A stretch of DNA of 64,000 nucleotides from Marinobacter qingdaonensis (GCF_034555935.1 NZ_JAYDCJ010000003.1:2232001-2296000); one strand, 5' to 3'. Shown: positions 30,827-40,228, numbered from the stretch's first letter. Program-made: numbers and translations. The notes: generated by a model not told the origin, from the sequence alone.

Positions 30827-33595
30827 TCATTCACCCTGAATCTTGCTCAACAGATCCTTGGCCAGTTCGATGGCTTCGGAGCGGTGGCTGATGTTCTGCT
30901 TCTGGTACAGGCTGCGGATGTGGGTTTTCACCGTGGTTGAGGCAACCTTCAGGTGCTCGGCGATCTGGTCGTTGGAGAGGCCGGCGTGGATCAGACTGAG
31001 GATCTGCCACTCCCGACGGGTCAGGGGCGAGGTGCGGATCAGCTCGGGCACGTCCGGCCGATCGATGATGTCCTGAATGATGGCTTCGTCCAGGGAGATC
31101 CGGATGGCCCGGCTGAAATCCCGCTGTTGCTGGGCCAACTGGATCAGTCGCTCGGCCCGCTGCAGCTCCATGCCTGCCAGGGTGCCCTCGTTGATCAGCG
31201 CCTTGAGCATGACAATGAGCACCTTGCCCAGACGCAGGAAACTGCCGACCGCGCCGGTGGTGCTGGCGAGCTCGAGCGCCTGGGTCAGTTGCGCCAGGGC
31301 CGGCTCCCGCTGTTCCTGCTGCCAGTACAGGTAGGCCAGGCTGATGTGGTTGCGGTTCAGGTCGGTGTTCAGACCCAACTGCCGGGCAACCCGGACCAGG
31401 GACTCCAGCAGGGGCTGGGCGTCGGCCCAACGGCCCAGGCTCATCAGGGCCCGGGCCCGGTTCCGGCCGTTGCACTGGTAAAAGTGGTTGGTGGCGGCGT
31501 CCGGATCGCACTCGGGCGCCACGGTAAGCCAACGCTGGATGGCTTCCTGGTCGCGCACCGCATCCCAGTAGGACAGCATGGTGGCGTGGGCATTGGCGAC
31601 CCAGTCTAGGTGGTAGTCACCGGCGGCCAGCATCTTCTGGATCTTGCCGATGTAGTCGGCACACAGGGACTGCCGGCCCCGGGCCTGGGCCACCTTGGCG
31701 AGGGTCGTGTAGCTCTGCACGTACCAGCGTTCGCCCTGGGCCTCGAGAATTTCAATGCCCTGCAGGGCGCAGCGTTCGGCGCTTTCCAGGTGGTGCCACT
31801 CCCACATGATCTGGCTGCGGATACGGAACAGGAACTCAAGGATCGGCAGGTGGTTGAGCTGGTTCTCCTCGGCGTACTGGAAGGCCCGTTCCTGCACGTT
31901 GTAGGCCTTTTGCAGCAGGCCCATGGCAACACTGATTTCACTCTGCTGGCACAGCGCCCAGAGCACGTTCTGGTGTGCCTGGTGGGCGCGGGCCAGGTGC
32001 TCGGTGTCCTGCATCCGCGCCATCGCTTCCTCCAGCTCACCGCGCACAAACAGCGCCTCGCCAATGACCGACGCCGCCGCCACCCGGGAGGTGGGCAGGT
32101 AGCGCGCCTCCTGCTCGATGGCCTCGCGGGCCAGGGCCAGGGCCCGGTCGCCGTCACCGTAATTCATCGCGACCTGGGCTCGAATGGCACTGAATTCACC
32201 GTGCACCGCCTTCTGGGTGTCCTCGCTCAGGGACGCCTGCAGCCGGGTCTCGGCCGCGGATAGCCAGTTCTCGACTTCGTCAAAACGGTACTGGCCCTGG
32301 GCGACCCAGGCCCGGAGCAGGGTCAGGGTCGGGTCCTCGGCAATCTGGTCCTGGGCCAAGGCGTCCAGGCAGCGTTGCAGCAGGCTGAACTGGCCCTCGG
32401 TGAAGAACTTGCGGCCGTGCAGGCGCAGCACCTGGTTGATCCGGTCCGGATCATCCGCGGCCACGGCGTGCCGGGCCGCTTCCTCGGCGTGGTCCAGCTC
32501 GAGCCAGGCGTCGGCGGCGCGCTGGTGCAGTTCGCGCCGGTTTTCCTCGGTGGTGCAGGTCAGCAGATGGCGCAGGTACACCGAAAACAGCGGCTGGTAG
32601 CGGAACCACAAGGCCGAGGCATCGACCGGGGCGATGAACAGCCCCATGGACAGCAGGCTGCTCAAGAGCGCCTGACCGTCGGTGTCATCCATGACCCGCA
32701 TCACCAGGCCGGCATTGAAGCGGTCCAGGATGCTGGTGCGCAGCAGGAACCGGCGTTGCTGATCGGTCAGGGTCTGGCCCACCAGTTCGTCGAAGTAATC
32801 GAAGATGTGCTGATTGCCCACCTCCAGCTGGTCGACAAACTCATTGAAATCAGTGCTGGTGGCCGCCGACGCGGACAACAGCTGCAGCGCCGAGATCCAG
32901 CCTTCCACCCGACGCACGGCGCGTTCGATGCTTTCCCGCGACACCTCGAAGGGTAACCGCCGCTCCAGGTAGGCCTGGGCTTCGTCGGCCGCGAACGCGA
33001 GGTCCCGGCTGGTGATCTCGGTCATCCGGCCCTGCATCCGAAGCTGGGCGACGCCGATGGGGGGCAGGGTCCGGGTCACCAGCACCAGCCGCAGGCTGGC
33101 CGGCAGGTGCCGGAGCAGGAAGCGCAGGGCGCCGTGGATGTCCGGGTTGTCGATCAGGTGGTAGTCATCCAGCACCAGCATCAGGGGCGAGTCCCAGGAT
33201 TCGAGCTCAGCCAGCAGGCTTGTCAGCAAAGCTTCCAGGGAGTCAAAACCTGCCGTCTGCAGGGTGTTCAGGGTCGCCGCACAGCCACCGGCGGTGGCCC
33301 GGTCCAGGCTGTGGACCAGGTAGCCGCCAAACTGGCTGAGCTGGTTGTCGCTGGCCTCCAGCCGGTACCAGGCTGCCGCCAGATTGAGCGCGTCCAGGCG
33401 TTCGGCCACGGTCGTGGTCTTGCCGTAGCCGGCCGGCGCATGCACCAACAGCAACTTGACGGCGTCCAGGTCCTGGAGCCCGTCGGTGAACCGCTCCCGG
33501 GGCAGCAGGGCGGGCGGAGCCTCGGGGGCGGTGATCTTGGCGGAAATAAAGGTAAGGGGTCCTGGCTTGAGTGTTGTTGTCATCAGGATCTGCAT
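30827..33595 (-). CDS. malT: Maltose regulon activator MalT
   Basis: ATP- and maltotriose-dependent LuxR-type activator of the STAND class; 922 residues (E. coli 901). N-terminal ATPase with Walker A APAGYGKTTT and Walker B LMLVLDDYHLI, a winged-helix/TPR-type central part, and a C-terminal LuxR helix-turn-helix: LTRREWQILSLIHAGLSNDQ, then IAEHLKVASTTVKTHIRSLY and QKQNISHRSEAIELA. This end matches E. coli MalT almost word for word ([20 protein letters not shown]). Start ATG 33595; a second ATG four codons later is equally possible since neither has a clear ribosome site. Targets predicted here: agl-malK (consensus box) and malEFG. Confidence 0.93.
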   Translation of the reverse strand: MQILMTTTLKPGPLTFISAKITAPEAPPALLPRERFTDGLQDLDAVKLLLVHAPAGYGKTTTVAERLDALNLAAAWYRLEASDNQLSQFGGYLVHSLDRATAGGCAATLNTLQTAGFDSLEALLTSLLAELESWDSPLMLVLDDYHLIDNPDIHGALRFLLRHLPASLRLVLVTRTLPPIGVAQLRMQGRMTEITSRDLAFAADEAQAYLERRLPFEVSRESIERAVRRVEGWISALQLLSASAATSTDFNEFVDQLEVGNQHIFDYFDELVGQTLTDQQRRFLLRTSILDRFNAGLVMRVMDDTDGQALLSSLLSMGLFIAPVDASALWFRYQPLFSVYLRHLLTCTTEENRRELHQRAADAWLELDHAEEAARHAVAADDPDRINQVLRLHGRKFFTEGQFSLLQRCLDALAQDQIAEDPTLTLLRAWVAQGQYRFDEVENWLSAAETRLQASLSEDTQKAVHGEFSAIRAQVAMNYGDGDRALALAREAIEQEARYLPTSRVAAASVIGEALFVRGELEEAMARMQDTEHLARAHQAHQNVLWALCQQSEISVAMGLLQKAYNVQERAFQYAEENQLNHLPILEFLFRIRSQIMWEWHHLESAERCALQGIEILEAQGERWYVQSYTTLAKVAQARGRQSLCADYIGKIQKMLAAGDYHLDWVANAHATMLSYWDAVRDQEAIQRWLTVAPECDPDAATNHFYQCNGRNRARALMSLGRWADAQPLLESLVRVARQLGLNTDLNRNHISLAYLYWQQEQREPALAQLTQALELASTTGAVGSFLRLGKVLIVMLKALINEGTLAGMELQRAERLIQLAQQQRDFSRAIRISLDEAIIQDIIDRPDVPELIRTSPLTRREWQILSLIHAGLSNDQIAEHLKVASTTVKTHIRSLYQKQNISHRSEAIELAKDLLSKIQGE

Positions 33596-33827
33596 CTGGA
33601 AGTGGAGAGCTCATCCGCGTTGATACCGGCTTTGGCAATGGGCGTCAACTTTTGGCCCCGGGCCGCCAAGCCTTGAACCAGTTCTCAGAAGGGTTTTTGG
33701 CCGCGACTCCGCGCCGACAGATTTGAGGCACAGTTATCTTTTAGGGCCGGGGCTTTTCTGTATCTTACCGTAACAACGTGTAACCCGATCAGTGTCATAG
33801 CCAATAAAAACAGGAACTTCGTCTGAC

Positions 33828-34628
33828 ATGCTGCTGGTGCTCGCCGGATCCATTCTCACCTTCACGATAGCGCAGGAAGCCACGGTGGTGGAGCCTATCG
33901 ACAAGGGCACGATCGTCATCGAGCAGGATGTTGACGCCGGACCGGTGTTGTTGCGTTCCGATGTCCGGGTTGAGCCGCTGGTCGAGCAGAAGTACCGCAA
34001 CATCGTGCGTCAGGCCTACGACTACAGTTGCGGCAGCGCGGCGCTGACCACGGTGTTGAACTTCTACCTTGGCCGCAACCTGTCCGAACGTCAGGTCATG
34101 GAAGGGTTGCTCCATTACGGGGAAAGCGAGCGGATCGTCGAGCGACGCGCGTTCTCGATGCTCGACATGAAACGGCTGGTGACGGCCCTCGGTTACCCCT
34201 CCGGCGGTTTCCGCGCCACCATCGACGACCTCAGGGATCTCGACCACCCCGCCATCGTGCCCATCCAACACGCCGGTTTTAAGCACTTCGTGGTACTGCG
34301 AACCATACGGGACGGCCGGGCCTACCTGGCTGACCCCGCGGTGGGCAACATCTCGTTTCCCGTGGCCGAATTCGAGGAGAAGTGGGACGACAACGTGCTG
34401 TTCATTGTCTTCCCCGGCAGCGACACGCCACTGGACAACTTGGAACTGAAAGAGGAAGACCTGCGCTTCGTGGACGACCAGACCATGACCCTGTTTGCGC
34501 TCGACCGCATTCCGGAATTTCACGAGGCGACCGCCAGACGCATCCAGAACGTGCTGGAGCGGCAGAAGAACAATCCCGACGGCAGTGTGGAAAACACCCG
34601 AAAACAATTGCACTACCGTCGCCACTAA
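33828..34628 (+). CDS. Secreted C39-family peptidase, FapD-like
   Basis: Product of 266 residues with an N-terminal hydrophobic segment (MLLVLAGSILTFTIAQ) that should export or anchor it. The papain-like C39 fold is readable: catalytic Cys in YDYSCGSAALTTVLNFYLG, His in AGFKHFVVLRTI and Asp in AYLADPAVGN. C39 peptidases usually cut leader peptides after double glycine in ABC exporters; stand-alone periplasmic versions include FapD of the Pseudomonas functional-amyloid operon. It heads an operon with a FapF-like barrel 53 bases downstream, which supports the FapD comparison. No fapA/B/C/E-like gene is visible. The ribosome site is weak (AGGA, 12 bases upstream). Confidence 0.8.
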   Translation: MLLVLAGSILTFTIAQEATVVEPIDKGTIVIEQDVDAGPVLLRSDVRVEPLVEQKYRNIVRQAYDYSCGSAALTTVLNFYLGRNLSERQVMEGLLHYGESERIVERRAFSMLDMKRLVTALGYPSGGFRATIDDLRDLDHPAIVPIQHAGFKHFVVLRTIRDGRAYLADPAVGNISFPVAEFEEKWDDNVLFIVFPGSDTPLDNLELKEEDLRFVDDQTMTLFALDRIPEFHEATARRIQNVLERQKNNPDGSVENTRKQLHYRRH

Positions 34629-34681
34629 TTTTCCGGGTCAGTTCCGGACCAGGACACGACAAATAGAATAAGGGAGTCAGG

Positions 34682-35692
34682 ATGAATCGTTGGTTTGTGC
34701 GAGGCGTTATCCTTGTTTCCACGGCAGGACTGCTTCCGGGCATGGCCCTGGCGCAGGAGGGAAGTGTGGACCAGGCGCGGGAAGCCCTCGCCAAGCAGGA
34801 AGGCGACGAGGATTCCTCGCGCCAGCTCGAGCAGGTGTTCCAGGCGGCGGAGAAGAACTATTCGCTGCAGAAGAAAGGCACCCACGCCTTGACCTACTCC
34901 TTCGACTATTCCTACACCGCCGACCAGCGGGTGGATCTGGCGATCACCGATGGCTCGGTGCGCAACCTGGATGTGGTGCCGTCCGCCACCCACAGCTTCA
35001 CCAACGCCTTCTCCTACGACTACGGCCTGCTCAACAACCTGACCGTCGGTACCCGGGTGCCGCTGGTGGTGAAGTACGACTCCCAGGACGAACTCACCGT
35101 CTACGATTTCGGCGACATTTCCTTCACCGGCCGCTGGCAGCCGTTTGCCTATGTCCCCGGCAAGATGTCGACCACCCTGTTCAGCACCTTCACCACCAAA
35201 ACCGGGGTCAGTCCCTACGAAATCGACATCAACGAGCAGCTGTCCACCGGCAGCGGTTACTACTCACTGTCCGGTGGTGTCAGCCTGTCGAAGGTACTGG
35301 ACCCGGTGGTGGTGTTCGGCTCCGTCAGTGCCACCTACAACCTGCCGGTGGATGACCTGGACCAGGTTCGGGGTGCCCGCCGGCTGGTGGAGGTTGACCC
35401 CGGATTCGGCCTGTCCGGCTCGGCCGGCTTTGCCTACTCCCTGTCTTACGACATCTCCCTGAGCATTTCCGCCCAGCTCAGCTACAACGACGAAACCATC
35501 CTGACCTTCAGCGATGGCAGTGAAGCGGTCGCCCAGGACCAGATGACCGGGTTTCTCAGCATGTCGCTCGGTACCCGCGTCAGCGACACCACCATCGTGA
35601 ACACCAGCCTTGGTATCGGCCTGACCGAGGATGCCCCGGACTTTTCCCTGGGTGTGTCCCTGCCCATTAATTTCTCCGGCCTGAAAGAGTGA
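34682..35692 (+). CDS. FapF-like outer-membrane beta-barrel with N-terminal coiled segment
   Basis: Outer-membrane protein of 336 residues. Signal peptide up to ALAQ, then a helical region (VDQAREALAKQEGDEDSSRQ, LEQVFQAAEKNYSLQKKG) and a barrel of alternating strands (LTYSFDYSYTADQ; HSFTNAFSYDYGLLNNLTVG; FTGRWQPFAYVPGKM; ending LGVSLPINFSGLKE). A helical plug followed by a 12-strand barrel is the FapF plan; the phenol-degradation MetA-type porin family is the broader relative. Operon with the C39 peptidase. Cargo exported through it, if any, is not encoded here. Ribosome site AAGGGAG. Confidence 0.7.
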   Translation: MNRWFVRGVILVSTAGLLPGMALAQEGSVDQAREALAKQEGDEDSSRQLEQVFQAAEKNYSLQKKGTHALTYSFDYSYTADQRVDLAITDGSVRNLDVVPSATHSFTNAFSYDYGLLNNLTVGTRVPLVVKYDSQDELTVYDFGDISFTGRWQPFAYVPGKMSTTLFSTFTTKTGVSPYEIDINEQLSTGSGYYSLSGGVSLSKVLDPVVVFGSVSATYNLPVDDLDQVRGARRLVEVDPGFGLSGSAGFAYSLSYDISLSISAQLSYNDETILTFSDGSEAVAQDQMTGFLSMSLGTRVSDTTIVNTSLGIGLTEDAPDFSLGVSLPINFSGLKE

Positions 35693-35730
35693 TTGGCGCC
35701 GTCGACGATTTACGGGAAGGGAAGGACTCC

Positions 35731-37356
35731 ATGGTACACAACAGCCCCAAACGGCGGATTCTCGCGGCGCTGATCGCCTCGACCATCTCGTGTGGTGCCG
35801 AGGCCCAGCTGGCGCAGAACCTGACCATCCATCCGAAGGCGCTGGCGCTGGGCAATGCGGTGACGGCCGATCCCCCGGGGATCCTGTCCATCCATTACAA
35901 CCCGGCCGGCCTCACCAAGCTGGATGACCGCCAGCTTGAGGTAAACCTGATGAGCGTTTACCTCGATATCGACGCCGATTTCCACGCGCCCGACGGCTAC
36001 GAGATCTTCGGCATCGATGGCCTGGCCACCGATCCGGTGACCGGCAAGCAGAAGGATCCGGTCGCCAACACCCACAGTCACACCAACAACGTGGCCCTGT
36101 ACGTGCCCGGCTATGGCATCCTGCGGGCGCCTCCCGGACCGGCGGTGGCGCCCTCGGCCGGCGTCAGCATCAACCCGCCGGGGTCCAAGCTGACCTTTGC
36201 CAACGCCTTCTACCTGCCGCTGGCGGCCGGTTTCTACCGCGACAAGGACGACCCGGGCCGGTACCAGCCTCAGGCCACCGCGCTGCAGCGCACCACCTAC
36301 CTATCACCGACCATCGGCTACGAGATCAACGACGAGTGGTCGGTGGGCGCCGGCATCCATCTGTCCCACATGGGCATTGCCGCCGACCAGTACATGCGCG
36401 CCCCGAACATGCTGCTGGGGGTGGCGGAAATCCTCCAGGACGCCTTCAACTGTGAAAGCGGCGACGAGCCGCTGCAGCCCTGGATTGCCCTGTGTGGCGG
36501 CAACATCGGGCCCTGGGACGACATCGGGGCGCTCAGCATCAACGTTCAGGAGACCCTGTCGCCAACCTACGCGGTTGGCGTGATGTGGGAGCCCACGGAC
36601 TGGTTCAGCTGGGGGGCGAGTTACACCTCCGAAGCGGACATGAACCTCAAGGGGACCTTCGAGATCGAATACACCGACGACTGGTCCGGGTTCTGGCAAC
36701 GACTGAACGGCTCGGTTCTGGGCGCCATCACCTCGGCCATTCTCAGCCTGCCGTCCGGGGCGCCCCGGGAGGCCGGGAATGTCAGCATGGACCTGACCTA
36801 TCCCCAGCACTTCCAGACCGGTATCAGCGTGGATGTGCACCCGAGACTGACCCTGAACGCCGATGTCGGCTGGACCGACTACGCCCAATGGGACGCCTTC
36901 GTCTTCCGGTTCGACCGCAACCTGGAATTCCTCAACGCGGCCAAGATCCTGTCGCCGGAAAACGCCACCTCCAGCACCCTGCGCCTGCCACTGGGCTTCA
37001 AGAGTCAGTGGAACTGGGCCTTCGGCGCCGAGTTCCACGCCTCGTCGCGGCTTGATCTCAGGGCCGGGGTGGAAATCCGGGATTCGGTCATTCCCGATGA
37101 CCAGCGTTCGATCATGGCACCGTTCGGCGGCGCCAACCTGTACAGCGTGGGCATGGGCTACCGCTGGGACAAGGACACACAGATCGACATGAACCTGAGT
37201 TATTTGCAGTCAATCGAAAGCATTCCGGCGGACACCAGCTGTAACGTAAACTGTGACAACATCACCAACATCATCTACAACCCCTACGCCGGGCTGGACA
37301 TCAAGACCTCCCTGCGGGTGGTCATGGCCGGCCTGAGCTTCCGGACCAAATTCTGA
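35731..37356 (+). CDS. FadL/OmpP1-family outer-membrane transport protein
   Basis: Outer-membrane barrel of 541 residues. Signal peptide ILAALIASTISCGAEA; mature part begins LAQNLTIHPKALALGNAVTA, DPPGILSIHYNPAGLTKL, the typical FadL N-terminal hatch (AxAxGNAxxA...NPAG). Later features: YLSPTIGYEINDEWSVGAGI, YPQHFQTGISVDVHPRLTL, and a C-terminal LRVVMAGLSFRTKF ending in aromatic residue as required for barrel assembly. FadL proteins let hydrophobic molecules cross the outer membrane; ligand unknown. The start at 35731 has GGGAAGGGAAGG upstream; an earlier in-frame TTG would overlap the preceding gene. Third gene of the envelope operon. Confidence 0.85.
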   Translation: MVHNSPKRRILAALIASTISCGAEAQLAQNLTIHPKALALGNAVTADPPGILSIHYNPAGLTKLDDRQLEVNLMSVYLDIDADFHAPDGYEIFGIDGLATDPVTGKQKDPVANTHSHTNNVALYVPGYGILRAPPGPAVAPSAGVSINPPGSKLTFANAFYLPLAAGFYRDKDDPGRYQPQATALQRTTYLSPTIGYEINDEWSVGAGIHLSHMGIAADQYMRAPNMLLGVAEILQDAFNCESGDEPLQPWIALCGGNIGPWDDIGALSINVQETLSPTYAVGVMWEPTDWFSWGASYTSEADMNLKGTFEIEYTDDWSGFWQRLNGSVLGAITSAILSLPSGAPREAGNVSMDLTYPQHFQTGISVDVHPRLTLNADVGWTDYAQWDAFVFRFDRNLEFLNAAKILSPENATSSTLRLPLGFKSQWNWAFGAEFHASSRLDLRAGVEIRDSVIPDDQRSIMAPFGGANLYSVGMGYRWDKDTQIDMNLSYLQSIESIPADTSCNVNCDNITNIIYNPYAGLDIKTSLRVVMAGLSFRTKF

Positions 37357-37388
37357 ACCTGGGGGCGTTGAAGGGGCAGGTCGACCGC

Positions 37389-38450
37389 ATGACCATACGT
37401 GCACGGATGACATCGTCGGCATGGCTACTGGTTACCGCCGTCCTGGCCGGGTGCCAGGTGGGCGGATCCACGGTGTCGGATCGCGAGGGGTATTTTACCT
37501 GGGTCGACGAACAGGGCCGGGTGCGCCATTCCCCCATCGCCAAGTCGGAGCAGAAGCGGGCGTCCGAGCCGGAGCCGCCCGTGGCCGAGTCGGCCCGGGC
37601 CCGGTCGCCGGACACCGCCCGGACGCCCTCCCGGACTGGCCCGGAGGGCGACGCCGACGCCTCCGAATACACCCTCGAGAATTACCCCGACGCCAGCCAG
37701 TTGGCCAAAGACGGGTACATCCGGCCGGGGCAGCGCCAGCCGTATTTCACCTGGCGGGATTCGGAGGGCAACCTCAGGGTCAGCTACTTCCAGCCCGATA
37801 CCCGCTCGGACGCCGACAAGGGCCGGGCGCCGGCGCCCGTCGAATTGACGCCGGCCAGTGTCTATCACGCCAAGGCCGGCAGCGCCCCGGTCCGCACCGC
37901 ACCTGAAGGGGAGCCCGATGCCTTTGCGGTACTGGGCATCGATTCGGGCGGCGATTTCCTGGAGCGCTTCAGCGCCACGTGTTGCGCCGCTCTGGATACC
38001 GACGACCACGAAGACTGGCACGAGGCCAGCGAGTTCGGCATCGACCTCGACGAGGCCTCGCCCTGGCACGATTTCCTGAGCGGGCGCAGCCCCTACCACG
38101 CCATCGCCCTGTCCGGGCTGGCAGACCGTCCCGACTTCATCCTGCGTTTGCGCTCCTACGCCGACGATGGCGTGTTCGTACCCTCCCTGGTGTTCCTCGA
38201 CCGGAACCTCAAGCCGGTGCGGCTGGTGACCGACCTGGTCAGCCCGTTCACCCCGGAAACCTGGAGCCGGCGGGGCTTTCTGGAAGCCTGGGTGCCGGTG
38301 TTCCCGGGTCAGGGCGAGCGCTGGCTGGTGGTCTTCACCCGGGATGAAGACCTGGTCGGGCAAACCGTGCTGGAAACCCGCCGGGGCCCGAAGGCCATCC
38401 CCCACGTCACCCGGGGCGAGCTCGGCCTGCGCATGGCCGGGTCGGACTGA
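37389..38450 (+). CDS. Lipoprotein with DUF4124-like repeats and MalM-like C-terminal domain
   Basis: Product of 353 residues with a lipoprotein signal (SSAWLLVTAVLAGC, lipobox LAGC). Two short similar units follow, GYFTWVDEQGRVRHSPI and PYFTWRDSEGNLRVSYFQ, which look like DUF4124-type YxWxDxxG elements, joined by a Pro/Glu/Arg-rich linker. The C-terminal third, FILRLRSYADDGVFVPSLVF, LDRNLKPVRLV and ERWLVVFTRDEDLVGQT, resembles MalM (PF07148), the periplasmic protein of the enterobacterial maltose operon whose role is unclear. ATG 37389 is chosen for the best signal peptide; the ribosome site is poor. Last gene of the C39/FapF/FadL operon. Confidence 0.65.
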   Translation: MTIRARMTSSAWLLVTAVLAGCQVGGSTVSDREGYFTWVDEQGRVRHSPIAKSEQKRASEPEPPVAESARARSPDTARTPSRTGPEGDADASEYTLENYPDASQLAKDGYIRPGQRQPYFTWRDSEGNLRVSYFQPDTRSDADKGRAPAPVELTPASVYHAKAGSAPVRTAPEGEPDAFAVLGIDSGGDFLERFSATCCAALDTDDHEDWHEASEFGIDLDEASPWHDFLSGRSPYHAIALSGLADRPDFILRLRSYADDGVFVPSLVFLDRNLKPVRLVTDLVSPFTPETWSRRGFLEAWVPVFPGQGERWLVVFTRDEDLVGQTVLETRRGPKAIPHVTRGELGLRMAGSD

Positions 38451-38459
38451 AGCCTGGCG

Positions 38460-39491
38460 TCAGTCCTCAGGCTGACTCAGATCCAACCATTGCTGCGACA
38501 GCCAGTAGAAGCGCCCGTCCCCGGCCGGGTGGGTGCAGTTGTAACGGAACCGCCGGCTATTGAAGGCCTCGGGAGCCTGGACCTCGATCCGGTCACCGGC
38601 GGTCCGGAAATCGATTCGGCCCTGACCCGACGCGAAACAGGTCAGGTGGCCTTCGGACAGAGCGGCGGGCAGCTCGAACGACAGCACCGGCGGGTTGTCG
38701 GTCATCACCCCGTCGGGCAACTGGCTGGCATCCACCGGCAAGGCCTGGCTTTGCAGTTTGTCGGGCAGGCTGTTCAGTTGGCCGTAGGCGTTGGCCATGG
38801 GGAATCGCGGCAGTCGGGTGGCCGCCGAGGTGGCCCCGATCGGGCCCGATTGCTGGCCATAGCCGAACCAGCCCCGGTCCGCCAGTTCGCCTTCCAGCGC
38901 GCGATCGAATTCACCGTAGGGGTAGGCAAACAGCGGGGTGGTGGCGCCCAGTTGCTGCTCCAGCGTCGCCTGGGCCGAATCCAGGCTGTGTTCGATGCGC
39001 TGCTGCCACTGCGCCTCCCCTTCGCCCGGCTTGCGCGCCAGGTGGCCATGATCGGCACTGTGGTTGGCGATGGTCACCTTGTCGTCGGCCTGCAGTTCCC
39101 GGATTTGCTCCCAGGTCATGTAGCCGTGGCCACCGACGGCGTCGGTGTTGACGAAGATGGTGTACGGATAATCGCGAGCGGCCAGGATGGGGGCAGCGGT
39201 GTGGTAGACCGAATCGTAGGCGTCGTCGAAGGTCAAGGCCACTTGGTTGGCTGCATCATCGTCACCCTTCAGCGCGGCTTCGGTGCCGGACGCCAGGGGC
39301 ACCACCGCCAGCCCCAGGTCGGCAATCATCGCCATCTGCTCCTCGAACAGGGAAACCGAGGTGCTGGTGGCGGCCGGGGTCGAGTCGCTGATGTGGTGGT
39401 ACTGAAGCACGACCAGGTCGGCGTGGGATGGCAGCGCGGCGCACCCTAGAGCCAGACCTGTGAGCGGTTTCAGAAGTCTCTGCAGAACCAT
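38460..39491 (-). CDS. Secreted polysaccharide deacetylase (CE4 fold)
   Basis: Periplasmic or exported enzyme of 343 residues. Signal peptide LLKPLTGLALGCAALPSHA, then YHHISDSTPAATSTSVSLFE and NQVALTFDDAYDSVYHTAAP with the TFDD catalytic motif, and HSADHGHLA supplying the metal-binding His pair. FAYPYGEFDRALEG is motif 3. This is the N-terminal domain plan of PgaB-type poly-N-acetylglucosamine deacetylases, without the C-terminal hydrolase domain and without pgaA/C/D nearby. Converges with the envelope operon; the gap to it is only 9 bases. Confidence 0.85.
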   Translation of the reverse strand: MVLQRLLKPLTGLALGCAALPSHADLVVLQYHHISDSTPAATSTSVSLFEEQMAMIADLGLAVVPLASGTEAALKGDDDAANQVALTFDDAYDSVYHTAAPILAARDYPYTIFVNTDAVGGHGYMTWEQIRELQADDKVTIANHSADHGHLARKPGEGEAQWQQRIEHSLDSAQATLEQQLGATTPLFAYPYGEFDRALEGELADRGWFGYGQQSGPIGATSAATRLPRFPMANAYGQLNSLPDKLQSQALPVDASQLPDGVMTDNPPVLSFELPAALSEGHLTCFASGQGRIDFRTAGDRIEVQAPEAFNSRRFRYNCTHPAGDGRFYWLSQQWLDLSQPED

Positions 39492-39535
39492 GACGTTTCC
39501 TTTCGTTGAGTGATGATGGCCCGGTGAGGCCGGGC

Positions 39536-40201
39536 TTAATCTGAGGGCCGGAAGTGGGCCTTGAGCACGGCAAAAGCCTGGTTGAGTGTCTGGATGGTCT
39601 CGGTGTCGCCGCCCCGATCCGGATGCGCCTGCATCACCGCGCGCCGAAACCGTTTTTTCACCTCCGGGAAATCGTCCGGAACCTGGTCGAATCCCAGCTG
39701 CTGGGCCGCGTCCAGGGCTTCTTCGCGGTCGGGGTTGGCGCTGTGACGTCCGGCCCAGAAGTCATCCATCATGCGCAGGATGGCGTCGTCGGACATCCGG
39801 TATTGCGACAGGTCGAGGTAGAACTCCCGGAGCTTGTCGGTGTGATCCGGCAAACCCTCGCCCCCCACCACGGACTGGCTGTCAATGCGAATGGACAGGG
39901 GCGATATGCTCAGGGACTCGCCGTGTTCATGCAGTTGGTCGCGGAGCCGGTACACGGTGTGGAACAGCAGGAAGTGCACCGGGTAGAGTTTTTCCGGATC
40001 GTCGAAGCAGACCTTGCCAATGAGATTCCAGGGGTCCTTTTGCAGCGACTTGATCAGCGCCAGTTCGCTAAGCCCGGTCGGGGCCCGGCGCAGTTCGTGC
40101 TCCACGGCCACCAGCAGATGCTGGATCTGCTGTTCCAGTACGTGGTCGTCGTAACGGGCGTCCGCCCCGGGTGTGGGGCGGACAGTCGGCGAATCGGTCA
40201 T
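39536..40201 (-). CDS. DnaJ-related protein
   Basis: 221 residues. The N-terminal 150 residues (ELALIKSLQKDPWNLIGKVC, YPVHFLLFHTVYRLRDQLHE) match the DNAJ-related domain found in gammaproteobacteria; the C-terminal 60 form a J-domain with its HPD tripeptide in MQAHPDRGGDTETIQTLNQA. Likely a specialised Hsp70 co-chaperone. No partner nearby. Confidence 0.87.
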   Translation of the reverse strand: MTDSPTVRPTPGADARYDDHVLEQQIQHLLVAVEHELRRAPTGLSELALIKSLQKDPWNLIGKVCFDDPEKLYPVHFLLFHTVYRLRDQLHEHGESLSISPLSIRIDSQSVVGGEGLPDHTDKLREFYLDLSQYRMSDDAILRMMDDFWAGRHSANPDREEALDAAQQLGFDQVPDDFPEVKKRFRRAVMQAHPDRGGDTETIQTLNQAFAVLKAHFRPSD

Positions 40202-40228
40202 GTCTTAATGGTAGGGGAGTCGTGCGCT

